Below, piece by piece: positions 45,140 to 55,889 of a stretch of DNA of 64,000 nucleotides. Made by a program: the position numbers and the translations under genes. The DNA lies in contig NC_087380.1 in assembly GCF_963675165.1 (NCBI RefSeq), positions 4,207,803 to 4,271,802 of the forward strand, given 5' to 3'. Positions within the stretch are counted from its first letter, which is position 1. Each line of letters begins with the position of its first letter. This DNA comes from Halichondria panicea (lineage: Eukaryota; Porifera; Demospongiae; Suberitida; Halichondriidae). A model generated the notes under the pieces. That model did not search any database and was not told the DNA's origin. It saw nothing but the letters and a program-made list of their open reading frames with translations.

Positions 45140-45723
45140 TCATGGAAAGTAAGTTTCACGACGGTGATTGTGGCCCGTGTACACTATGTACCAGACGTTC
45201 AGGGAAGTACAAGCACTTCGGTGCAATGGACAGTGAGTTGCAGGCATTCATAAACACAGCTTAACATTAGGAATACAACAATGCATTTGCTATGTGCTAA
45301 ACAACTTGCAAAACAATCCGCTATTTAAGCCTCGTTGGCTCCCAAAGGAAACGAGTAAAAAGTGCAACGTAAGTTTATGTAAAAATCCATGGCGAAGTAA
45401 CACCACAGTAGAAACTAAAGACATGAGACATTCCAGCAAACTACCAGAAAGTACAAGACAGACTGGACTATGTACTGGGCTGCAAATGCAAAACCGGATG
45501 TAGCACTCGTAGATGCATTAAAGGGTCTAGGTCATGTGGGCCTGGATGTCGATGTATTTCGTGTGAAAACTTACCAACAAAGGATGGCCCAGTTCATTCT
45601 CAAAGTGGAGATGTTGAAGATGACTGTATTGAGACTCAGATTCCAGTTTTTACAAGATGACCATCAAGATCACAGTACAGACTCTATAATGGAGTCTGTG
45701 TTTGGCAGAGAAGATAAATATTA
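45140..45723 (+). CDS. Possible small Cys-containing gene, unrecognised
   Basis: An ATG at 45140 opens a frame with DGDCGPCTLCTRRSGKYKHF and a donor-like ACA/GTGAGT near 45229. Further frames follow (45294-45503, with WLPKETSKKCNVSLCKNPW; 45470-45724, ending at a stop). The paired cysteines could bind zinc. The pieces overlap in different frames, and a consistent splice model was not found, so this may be a decayed gene or repeat-borne coding remnant. It lies antisense to the possible 5' intron of thioredoxin 1. Confidence 0.25.
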
Positions 45724-45876
45724 GTTTTTAGTAAGTGCTTAGGACAGATCTACCCATACTACTACTACTACTACAACATAACACAAAATTTGTTTGGGTC
45801 AAAACGTTGGGGCCATTTTTGTCTTCCATGTCTATACAACTAGCAACTATCATTACCTTATAATAAAATAACTTAC

Positions 45877-45964
45877 CTTCAATATCAGCGATTTTTGTTT
45901 GTGCCCAGTTACAGAAATATTTGACCATCTTTAAAATTACACTCGTGTACCTTCCATCCGCCAT
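45877..45964 (-). CDS. Candidate 5' exon giving an N-terminally extended thioredoxin 1
   Basis: AAAATGGCGGATGG at 45964 starts a frame (MADGRYTSVILKMVKYF onward, 29 residues) that ends at GAAG/GTAAGT. It joins in phase to an acceptor (TTGTGCAG) at 44541. From there the frame runs YVDIRYTGDLTAG onward straight into MPEYLKTK of thioredoxin 1, for a 166-residue protein. The start context and donor are strong, but an in-phase join could occur by chance in one case out of three. The exon could also belong to a different minus-strand gene. Confidence 0.4.
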
Positions 45965-46462
45965 TTTGTCTTGAACTCTTTGTTCAATTTCAGTCACTAA
46001 CAATGCGCTTGGGTTGAAAATATAAGCTGAAATAATAGCCTGTAAAGTACTCTATCTGTAACTGTGTTTTTGGACAACATAAAGAATCTCTGTAGTGTTA
46101 AACTCAAGCTTAAAGTAAACTAGCCCTGCTTTTGTTTACATACGTTTTTCTTATTGTAGCACACTTCCTGCCCGGCTGATTAATTTTGCGGAAGTGTGAC
46201 ACTGGCGACTTGACTGCCTGTAAAACTCCTCCCCTAATCTTCCGTTATTCTAGAGATAACTCGGCCTGGGGATAAATTAATCGTGCTAATAGTAGGGTTG
46301 GGTCGAAAACAGCAAAAAGGCCCCCTCTGGATCTCACCCAAGAAGCAAGACAAAGTTATTTTGAGTTTATATATCTGTTGCCCATATCATTTGTGACATT
46401 TGTGTGAAATATGAACTGAATTGAACATTGTATGAAAAAGTTATAACAGCAAAACTAAAAAA

Positions 46463-47239
46463 ACTAGAGCACTAAAGTGCAAACCCTCGGCTGGTGACAT
46501 GATTATAAAGAAACCAGAAGACTGATATAATGCAGTGCATATAGTGATGTTGTTATCATCATCATGCATGACTTGCACAGCAACTCAGGAGCAATAAAAC
46601 TAAACCAGACTGGAGGCATGCTGAAACATTTGAGAACAGGTAGTAGTACTATAAATATATGCACTGTGGATTAGGATCACAGCAAAGAAGCATGGAGTCT
46701 CAGAGAAGTATGGCTCCAGGTCCTGCATGGATCCCAGTCAGCTAAAGCAAGCTTTCTGGTTTAGTGACCCTGTTCCAATATTGTTCCTGGTATATACAGC
46801 TTTCTACTTTAGTGACCCTGTTCCATTGTTTCTGGACCTGGTACAGGATCACTTCAGTTATAAGTAACGCATGTGCAAGTTCTGTTCAAGCTACATTTTG
46901 CTCGCTTTTATTAGACAACGAAGCTTTAACACCGAAAGCTGCCACTATTAGAAGTACTGACTTGTTGTGTGGAGGCTACCCATGCTGTAAACGCAGTGCT
47001 AGAGCATCCAGGTAAGCAGACCCAGTCACAAGCTTCTTAGCTTTTGCTCGTTTTTATTTGACAACGAAGGTTTAACATGAAATTCTGCCACTATTAAAAT
47101 TAATAACTTGTTGTATGAAGGCTATCCATGCTGTAAACGCAGTGCCATGGCATGCAGGTGAGTAGACTCACACATTACAAACAAACAAACAGACCAACGG
47201 ACTACTATACCCGTGGCCGCCCACGCGCGCCTCGGGTAA
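46463..47239 (+). repeat. 0.7-kb direct repeat, copy 2
   Basis: Near-identical to copy 1 at 43268-43980. It is longer because of an internal duplication of the TTTAGTGACCCTGTTCCA block at about 46760-46825. The two copies flank 2.5 kb that holds the first coding exon of thioredoxin 1. Confidence 0.85.
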
Positions 47240-48049
47240 CAACCACTTTTTGTTCATCTTCTCCTCACGTTCATCAGTCAGATAATCTAGAGAACTGGAG
47301 GTCCACAGGACAAAGTAATGGCACCGTACTGTTCTCAATCGCCTTGGGTAGTGCAGTAACTAATCTGTTTTCCTCGAAGTTAAATTTGCTAGGGTGGAAG
47401 CTACGCCCTCTTTAACAGGTGCAGAGTTGAGGTCGCCATTGTTTACCTACTGAGCATGCTCAGACATAGCAGAAAGCATGGCCACACCCCTCTTATCTTA
47501 GCAACCACTTGAGGTCTATAGCAACAGTAGTGTTTTGCACTGTCGATTCTTACCGCTCCAGTTAATGCTCGAAAATTATGTTGAAGCTCTTCATTGCATT
47601 CTGAGCCTGCTCTGTCTGGGCTTGTGATAATAAATTATTGCATGCAGACCAAAAAACTTATGAAAATTATCATAACAGACACAAACTGCAACAGTGCAAA
47701 TAAAAATTCAGTACAGTTGCTAGCTCTTTTTTATCCGCATAGTAAAGGTAGATTGCCACCTACTGAAGATATTTGATCTAGCTAGCACCATAGATAAATC
47801 TATGCTAGTACCTGTGAAGAAAAATTGTAGGTACAAACAAGTGTAAAAAAAATTTGTGAAAAAAATAATGGTGAGAAGTAGGGTTGCATGTTGGATGAGC
47901 CGCTGGCAAAAGGATGTGAACAAGATGGGTAACCCTAAAAGGAACGCCCATTAGAATAGACACAAAACGTCATTACTTAAAATATTGTACGTGGTTTCTC
48001 AAGACCACTTTAATATTAACGCATGCATGCAGTGAAAAAAGTTTACAAA

Positions 48050-48578
48050 CAAGTGCAAAAAACATTTTGTGAAAAAATGGGAAGAGTAGGGTTGGAAGAG
48101 CATGTGCACTGAAGTAACAAAAAGTTCGAAAACAAGATTGTGGGTTGGTATAGTCTTGCATGCTCCAACTAGTTGGGGGTGGGGCACGATCTTTAACAGT
48201 TGGGTCCAGCACTACTTCGAGTTTTGGGTGGGCAGGGCTCATCTATAGAGTCTCAAATTTATTACACCATGTGTTTCGGTGCTGTAACAGAAAGAAACGT
48301 TAATTTGAAAAAGCCTCATTCAAATGTGTCATTAGCTATGTAGAAACACATGCAAGTTGATGGTCAAATAGGTGATCAAGCGTCTCAAATAAAGAAAGAG
48401 GTGTAATGAGAAGTAGTGCTGGACCCAACTGTTAAAGATCGTGCCCCACCCCCAACTAGTTGGAGCATGCAAGACTATACCAACCCACAATCTTGTTTTC
48501 GAACTTTTTGTTACTTCAGTGCACATGCTCTTCCAACCCTACTCTTCCCATTTTTTCACAAAATGTTTTTTGCACTTG
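48050..48578. repeat. Long inverted repeat: two 169-bp arms, 191-bp spacer
   Basis: Positions 48050-48218 and 48410-48578 are reverse complements without gaps; coordinates of paired bases sum to 96628 throughout the parts compared. The arms include GCATGCTCCAACTAGTTGGG. High arm identity points to a recent origin. Transcription through it would give a long double-stranded hairpin. Confidence 0.9.
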
Positions 48579-48888
48579 TATCAACTATGATTCGATTGGC
48601 TGCAGTGCCTTGGTAGACTCCATGTATATCTTCTAATAGACACTTTATGGTACACAAGTACTACTCAGGTTGGTTAAGGCCGTTTCACAAATATCGGCCA
48701 TAAATGAGGGTGCATTGCAGTCTATTCATTGTCATTGTGTACCTTTTTATTCGGGATTCACATTAGATACGTAAAATGGGTCAGGATGATAACACCGTTG
48801 CCATGGTTACTGCCTTGTGTACATTAACTTGCTATTTACTTTAACTAAAGGACGCTGTCTCCAATAATCACTTTCATGATTCAATCTT

Positions 48889-49107
48889 AGTATCAAAAGA
48901 AAGCTCTTACTACAGTGCAATAGAAACCAAGTGGATATTTAGGGCTGCTATCACGTATTTTGTACAGTAAACATACAAATCATAAATTTTCATGTTTTTT
49001 GAGCATTTTTTTCAATAAAGTTGCTATAATCAGAGGTAAAATGAGCTCACACCAAATATCCACTTTGTTTCTAGTAAACCTCACTAAGAGCTTTCTTTTG
49101 ATACCAA
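48889..49107. repeat. Diverged inverted repeat
   Basis: TAGTATCAAAAGAAAGCTCT (48889 onward) through AAGTGGATATTT is inverted at 49054-49107, with a few differences in the middle. It is followed directly by the compact hairpin repeat at 49120. Confidence 0.65.
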
Positions 49108-49119
49108 TATTGCTTTCTA

Positions 49120-49226
49120 CAACTTGGTATTGGAGGCAGCATCTTCAAAACTATTGTTTTGAAGATGCTGCCTCCAATACCAAGAAAACTATTGTTTTGA
49201 AGATGCTGCCTCCAATACCAAGTTGT
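49120..49226. repeat. Hairpin with a duplicated right arm
   Basis: The left arm ACTTGGTATTGGAGGCAGCA (49122 onward, through TCTTCAAAAC) is followed by its exact inverse (49156-49184) and, after AAAACTATT, by a second inverse copy (49195-49226). The one left arm can pair with either right arm, giving two mutually exclusive hairpins. Confidence 0.85.
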
Positions 49227-49292
49227 AAATCTCCAAAAACTAGATATTCCTAAAAATTGTCTTGACACAAAGATTATACACGACTTGTATAG

Positions 49293-51085
49293 CTATTTGC
49301 ATTCTTCTAGATTGCTCTTCAACTGTTTCTCGTCGGCTCCTTTCATCGTTTTCATCTGGAGTATTAAATGTGAGGTATTTATAAATGATACTGCATGTAT
49401 AAAGCGGATACCTCCTGACACACATTTTTAATCCAAGGCGCAAATAATATACACTACCGTAACTTACTGCTTTCTCGTTCTGATAGAACTTGAAGGTGGG
49501 CATAGCCTGGATGCCTTGGTCTTCAGCAGTTTCCTAGAAAGAGGTGAAATTTCAGAACCACTACATTCACATATAACGAGGAAGTTAAATCAGAGAGTCC
49601 ATGCACTTAATATCCACGTGTATTGAGGCAAACAATATAAAACAATGTTTCCTTAACCTATACAGGAGGACACACAAGCTTCTGGTAATAGATGCAAAAG
49701 AGAACTGACTATAATTATACTTACATTGTTTTCATCCACATCTACTTTGTAGAACTTGATTTCTGTGAATTCCTTGCTTAAAGTCTGTGCAATTTAGTAC
49801 AGAGAGTGATTACTGCAATGTTTTGCGAGCATTAAACATTTGCCAACTTTGTGTTCTTTCAAGGGGTCAAAATATAAAAGTAGCTTGACAGTCAAAAACT
49901 AGCCTAGCCTCAAGATTAGTCACATACGTAATACCGGAGCATATGAGGAGATGGTCAAACCGCTAAGTGCTATCAGCCACACATTTACATAGCACTTAGC
50001 ACATGTATTACAACCAAGGAAATGTGGTTAGAGTCCGTAATACTATACATAAGAAAGAAGAAGCTCCATCTCCTCATATGCTCTCACGCAGATATAACTT
50101 TTGACTGCCTAATGCGTCTCAGGTTACTACTTACCGACACTGAGCTATTACGCACTTACACTACGTGCATCTGTACAGCCTAGTGAGGAGCCTAAACATG
50201 AACAATAGGCAACTATGTGTCAAGTTTACATAGAGCATGACCAATTACATGATTATTGTACATGTACGTGACCTTGAACAATAGGTATACAATGACTATT
50301 GTAGGTATTTCGATGATCCGCTACTGACTATGTGTATGGTTGGCCCTAGCTGGGTCGCTGAGCTAGTGAGTACAGTAAAGAGTTAAACGTCAGCAGCTAA
50401 TACACGTGGGAAGCTTTCCAACAGCGTGTGTGTATTAAAAAAACAATTTATCGAGATATTTTAAGTATCTAATTGTGGATTGTGGCCATAATTATAATTA
50501 CAAGCTATAAAATTAGGTACGTACTACTCACTTCAAAGATAGGAGCAATCATTTTGCATGGTGGACACCAGCTAGCAGTAAAGTCCACTACCACCCACTT
50601 ATTTCCTGCATCCTTAAGAGCCTTCCTGAATTCATCCTGTGAACAAAAGTGTGCAGTCACCTGATTCCCTTATAATAATTAAATGCAGCATATAGTATAG
50701 GGCTTATTTTAGTCTCGTAAACACAATAGAGACTGAAGAGGCAACCAAAGGTGCAAAAATCAGTGCTATTTATTCCAGATCCTATCCATGTCTATTTTCA
50801 GTTCAGAAAAAAACTGCCTGGGAACAAAAATGTCGGCCAAAAATTAAAGGCAGCCTTGACATCACAAATACCTTTTTTTTAGCGCCAGAAAAAATCAAAC
50901 AGTAATTACGGTTGACACTAAAAATTATGTTCAGTCAGAGTTGGCAAGTTTGTGTGGCCTTCATTATTTCATTTCACATTAACATTTTCTTGCACGGTAT
51001 AAAATTAAGTAGATACTATACGGTATTGCTATATACTGTAGAGATCTACTAGTGTACAAACCGCGGTTTTCAGGTACTCAGGCAT
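49293..51085 (-). CDS. Thioredoxin 2 (active site WCPPC)
   Basis: Thioredoxin-fold oxidoreductase of 105 residues. Exons 51085-51062, 50636-50532, 49784-49725, 49533-49468, 49355-49293 match the paralogue at 39934-44446 exactly in length (24, 105, 60, 66, 63). Motifs: [31 protein letters not shown], the cis-Pro loop AMPTFKFYQ, and [15 protein letters not shown]. The active site is WCPPC instead of WCGPC; CPPC is typical of nucleoredoxins and tryparedoxins and should change redox potential, although size and the rest of the sequence are thioredoxin-like. The last exon begins with Met codons, and its first residues differ from paralogue 1. The exon 1 donor (GTTTGT) is weak. It lies 287 bp downstream of RRM2 on the same strand. 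Confidence 0.92.
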
Positions 51086-51372
51086 TCTCCTTAGTTCTCT
51101 TTGGCACTGATTCGTGAGTTTGTACTTGTGTAAACTGCACTGAACTGTGTTGTCTTTACTCAGCTAGCTAGCTCCAGGGGCAATAAAATTATGGTCCGGA
51201 AGCCAAAATTCGGTAATACGCCGCCCATTATTTAGAGGTCATCAATATGTAAGGATTCATAGGGTGATATTTCTGACAGGCACCAAGGCAACATTGATTA
51301 ATTAGCACTGTATAACAGGTGATGCAGGGCATACCATAGATAAAAACATGTATATATTATGATGTGTTGTGT

Positions 51373-53476
51373 TCAAAAGTCTGCGTCGAGTGTGAAGACG
51401 TGCTCTGCTTTGTCAGACATGACTCCACTCTTTTGATATTCTCCCACTCGCTTCTCAAAGAAGTTAGTCTTTCCCTCCAGTGAAATGTTCTCCATGAAGT
51501 CAAAGGGATTCTCAACGTTATAAACCTGTGACCAATAAAAGAGTAATAAGCTTTCCATAAAAACTAGTACTACACTTTCACCTAATAATCATACAGAAAG
51601 AGAGTACAGGATGCTCACTACAATAATGAAGTGATTTCCTTGGGGTTTACCTTTGTCTGCTGCATAGCCACAAGCAACCTGTCAGCAACGAACTCAATAT
51701 AGCGCTTCATCAGCTCACAGTTCATGCCAATCACGCTCACAGGTAGAGCCCTCGTTAGGAACTGTATATAGAAATACAAATAATGTTTAGGGTACACCAC
51801 AATAATAAATAGGTGTTCTACATAATTATACTATGCATGGTAGATAGGAACGTTTACATGCCGAGCTAAATTAAGTATACACTTCTACGACTACACTTAC
51901 ATCTTGCTCAATGGAGACAGCATCAGTGATGATGGCCTTCACTCTCTCTGAGGAGGGCTTGTGCTGGAGCTTGGAGAAGAGCAGACAGGCAAAATCACAG
52001 TGCAACCCTTCATCGCGACTGATCAGCTCATTAGAGAACGTCAGACCAGGCATCAATCCCCTACAGGTTAAAATGAGAGAGTGAAAGATGCAATCATTAA
52101 GCACAATTTAATTTTTCCAACCTTTTCTTCAGCCAGAAGACGGCAGCAAAAGAACCGGAAAAGAAGATTCCCTCGACAGCAGCAAAAGCAACAATTCGCT
52201 CAGCGAAAGATGCAGTTTCGGATGCAATCCACTTGAGTGCCCAATCAGCCTTCTGCTTCACACAGGGCACTGTAGGAAAAAGGGGTGCTAATCATACCAT
52301 ATCAATGAATAATATCACAATTGAGTGCACTGAAAAATGATGTAGACTAGACATAATTTATGAATATTGCAATACACACCCAGAGCAACTTACTTGTCTC
52401 AATAGCATTGAATAAATACTCTCTCTCTGCTGGCTCTCTGATATATGTGTCAATGAGCAGACTGTACATCTCCGAATGAATGTTCTCGATGGCAATCTGG
52501 AATCCATAGAAGCACCTAGCCTCGGTGACCTGCACCTCAGAACTGAACCGCTCCACCAGATTCTCATTGACTATGCCATCACTGGCAGCAAAGAAAGCCA
52601 ACACATGCTTGATGAAGTGCTGCTCCTCAGGCTGTGGAAGACAGAATAGTTATACTCAAAAATACACAAGTGCCGTACGTTGCCATGGATACATTTATAA
52701 GCAGTACATACCTTCAATCTGTTCCAATCTGTCATATCCTTAGACAAGTCGACCTCTTCTACTGTCCAGAAAGAAGCTGTAAACAAAATAAACCATAAAC
52801 CACAAAGCACAATTTCAAGGCCGCCAAGCCACTGGAATGCACTAATTGAGCAAAATTGACCTATCAGATTACAGCCCACCAAAAAAGTGCGCCAAAATTC
52901 AAGAATAACGCCAAAAGCAACAATAAGCACATGTACACATTATCTGTTATACATTGCATACGTGAAGATTTCAACAAACATAGTGATCTTACCCTCAGCT
53001 TTCTTATAAAACTGCCAGATATCTGGATTCTGAATGGGAAATAGAACGAATCTTCTTGGGTTCTCCTGAAGCAGAGGTTCCTGTTTCTCAAGCTCTTTTA
53101 GTCTTCGATCTGCAGCATCTTCCTCTACTACTTCCATCTATAAGTATAGCAGCAAAAAATTATTTATACTAACACACATTTTTGGAAAAACGAGCATGCA
53201 TACGTATACAGCTATGTGAGGCCTGGGGTACAAGGCCTACGAGCCGAGGTACTAGGTAGAGACAATAATTATGTATGCACACATACAAGAAAGCTGCACA
53301 TACATATAGGTCACAGCAAGTCAGAAAGGCTGTTTTACCTGTTCTTCAAGGATAGGCTCTTCTACTGGCAGTGGAGCCAAAGGTTGACGGCTTTTCTTCG
53401 TTGGTACTGTGGTTGGTGCCTCATTTTCTTTGTTGGAGATGTTGCTGAAGGGGGCTCGAGAAACTGTAGTAGTCAT
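51373..53476 (-). CDS. RRM2: Ribonucleoside-diphosphate reductase small subunit (RRM2)
   Basis: Diiron-tyrosyl radical subunit of class Ia ribonucleotide reductase, which makes dNDPs. Eight exons match in phase: 53476-53339, 53137-52993, 52776-52712, 52631-52394, 52269-52122, 52060-51901, 51761-51651, 51525-51373, giving 385 residues (human 389). Blocks: [45 protein letters not shown] (diiron ligands and radical Tyr region), [63 protein letters not shown], and the C-terminal tail HVFTLDADF that docks the large subunit. The N terminus has a KEN box (NKENEAP, residues 16-18), as in cell-cycle-regulated RRM2, suggesting APC/C-Cdh1 turnover. Divergent with the C9orf72 homologue. Confidence 0.97.
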
Positions 53477-53736
53477 TATGATCGTTGTTTGGTGGGAAGT
53501 GAGCGAAGGCTGGCGAATGAGGAGGCTTGGCTGAAGCTGAAGCTGAAGAAAAGGCTGAAAGCTGGAATTGTGAAAAAAGGCGCCTGGATCCCGCTTTTAC
53601 ACGCCAGAAAATTGCCGCCACTTGCTTTGAAGCAGCCAATCCACTCTTATCTCTAATAATGCAAGGAGTGACGTCTGAGGTAGGTGTGGCTGTAAAATTG
53701 AAAAATCAATTTGCTGTCAAAAGCAAAAGTACAAAG
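53477..53736. promoter_or_regulatory. Compact bidirectional promoter, RRM2 and C9orf72
   Basis: Between the RRM2 start (53476) and the chosen C9orf72 start (53737) lie 260 bp. The C9orf72 frame is already open from an ATG at 53527, only 50 bp from the RRM2 start. A CCAAT pentamer sits at 53636-53640 and a GCCGCC patch at about 53614. CCAAT boxes (NF-Y) are common in cell-cycle promoters such as RRM2. Assignment is by position and motif only. Confidence 0.5.
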
Positions 53737-55851
53737 ATGATGCCAGCAAACGGATTGGATCACAAGGGGATGCTCCTTCCTAAAAAAGTGCTTAAAGCCA
53801 GAGAGGGCCTCTACTTCTCTGCCATTGCTCTGTCAATGTGGGACAACATCCATGGGCCCAAGATCCTCCAAGTATGGCAGGGTCCTGGCAAGAAGTCCAG
53901 AAGTCAGGACGACAAAGCTACCCGTACCCCTGTGTCCGAGGAAGAGATGTGCGACCTGTCATGTGAGTAACAATATTGACTTTGTAGTAATTTTTGTGCA
54001 CACAATAGAGATTGGAGGTTGAAAAAGTGGCACGCATACACGCACTACGCATAAAACTAATGATTAGAAAACTGAAGGGTATATTCATGATTCATCAGAG
54101 TTACCTTGCTGTACTAACTTACAGACATACAGTTTCCCATACAGATTGTTCACCAAATTGCAATGCCATACCACTGCAGTGCTTGAGGATACTCTTACGT
54201 CGCCCACTGACCTCACTGATGCCACCCTCCTCTCAGTTGCTAACTACACCCTTAACGACGAAGCAGCCAGGGCCGAGAGCATCTCTGGAATAGAGTCAAA
54301 ATTCTACTCTCTGGCAAAGCTCAAGCTCATTGTGTACACGAGCATCTTCTGTGTCACGATTGACGCTGTAAAGGGGAAGACAGAAGTATTCTCCTTTATG
54401 CTGCTTTTGCCTATGAGTGAAACATCCGAATTTCTTGCCCGGTACTCTTTCTGTGAGATGTCACTGCAGAAGCTCTTGCAGGATTTTCTCATCACACCTC
54501 TAACAGATTCCTTTGTGAGTTGATTTACATGTAATACGCTGTTAGTACCATATCTATTTGGAAGTCATTGCCTAATAACAAAAGCTTTGATAAGCGAGTA
54601 GCTGACCATAAAAATACTGGTACCAGGTGTCAGTGAAATAGGGTGATGCGTCAGGATGGCAACAACTACCCAATAATTTGAAATGAAATAGGGCAGTACT
54701 TAAATAGGGTTTGTGCAGTGTCCTTTGTAAATTTGAAACCCGGTATTTATATGATTTTCAGCCTCCAAAAGAAGTGACCTCTGGCCTCGTAACGTTTTAC
54801 AGCACAATACGTACGTGTATGGTATGTACCCCCACCATGTTGTCGTGTAAGTGTACGCGTTTATTTGTGTCAGGGGTATAGCTCAGTGGTAGAGCATTCG
54901 ACTGCAGATCGAGAGGTCCCTAGTTAAAATCTAGATGCCCCCTACTTTTTAGCATCAGACTGTGTGTTGAGGGAAGTAATTGTGTCACAGTGGTGATCGA
55001 TGGTGGTGATTCTGCCAATTTAGTGGGTCCGGGGGTATAGCTCAGTGGTAGAGCATTCGACTGCAGATGGAGAGGTCCCTGGTTCAAATCCGGGTGCCCC
55101 TGTTCTGTCTTTTGCCCTTTACTACGTGTGTATGTACTGCTGGCACTGTAATTTTTTTACTGCAGAAGGATAAAAGAGACTATGCTCGAGGGTCTGTACA
55201 ATTGAGAGTGGATGGTGTACTAGAAAACTTCGACCAACCTCTTCTGAAGTTCACCCAGGCCATGCTCAGTCTGAAACAGAATCCTTTGCCAGACAATATC
55301 AAAGTCAGCACTGTTGCCAGTTATTTGCTTGTGTGCTGTGTGTGTGTATACATGCATGTACATTTGTACAATACAGATGATGCATATTCGTAAGAGTGTT
55401 ACAATACAACTGGTCTTTGTTATTTTTCGGACCCTAAAATCACACATTGAGCATAACTACATAATTATTTGTAGTGTACATATTAACTGTTTAACTCTGT
55501 GTGATCAGTTCTTGCCATGCAGCTTACTGACACATACCTTGGGAAGGATTCTGGGAAACCTGATATCAAGGGTCTCCTAACCCCGTGAGTACATACAAGA
55601 CTACAATGTGCATGTGATGCGCATGACTGATGAATTGTACAGTACGTGTCTCAATTTTGGCATTTCATATGCATTATATGAACATACAACCTTGGTGCTT
55701 CCCTTTGCCAACCATTCCTCGAAGGCTACCAACATGTATAGTACATCCGACTAGAAAAACATTTGCAATGTGAAAAATTGCTAGGATTGGCCAGGGGAAC
55801 CACAAAAAAGCGTGGAAACAAGAAATCAGACGAGAGCATAACTCCAATCCG

Positions 55852-55889
<38 letters not shown>

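Larger units (their letters stand above)
45965..49292. other. Repeat-dense spacer between the two thioredoxin genes
   Basis: Apart from the repeats listed separately (46463-47239, 48050-48578, 48889-49107, 49120-49226), no gene is supported. A diverged fragment of the long foldback arm occurs near 47830-47890. The open frames here are all within repeats. Confidence 0.6.

Noticed and set aside
48416-48616. Matching frames on both strands (also 47973-48242)
   Set aside because: These are the two arms of the long inverted repeat read in both directions.
53527-53736. C9orf72 start at 53527
   Set aside because: In frame, but the 70 extra residues show no homology and the ATG is only 50 bp from the divergent RRM2 start. 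Kept as an alternative, not the main model.
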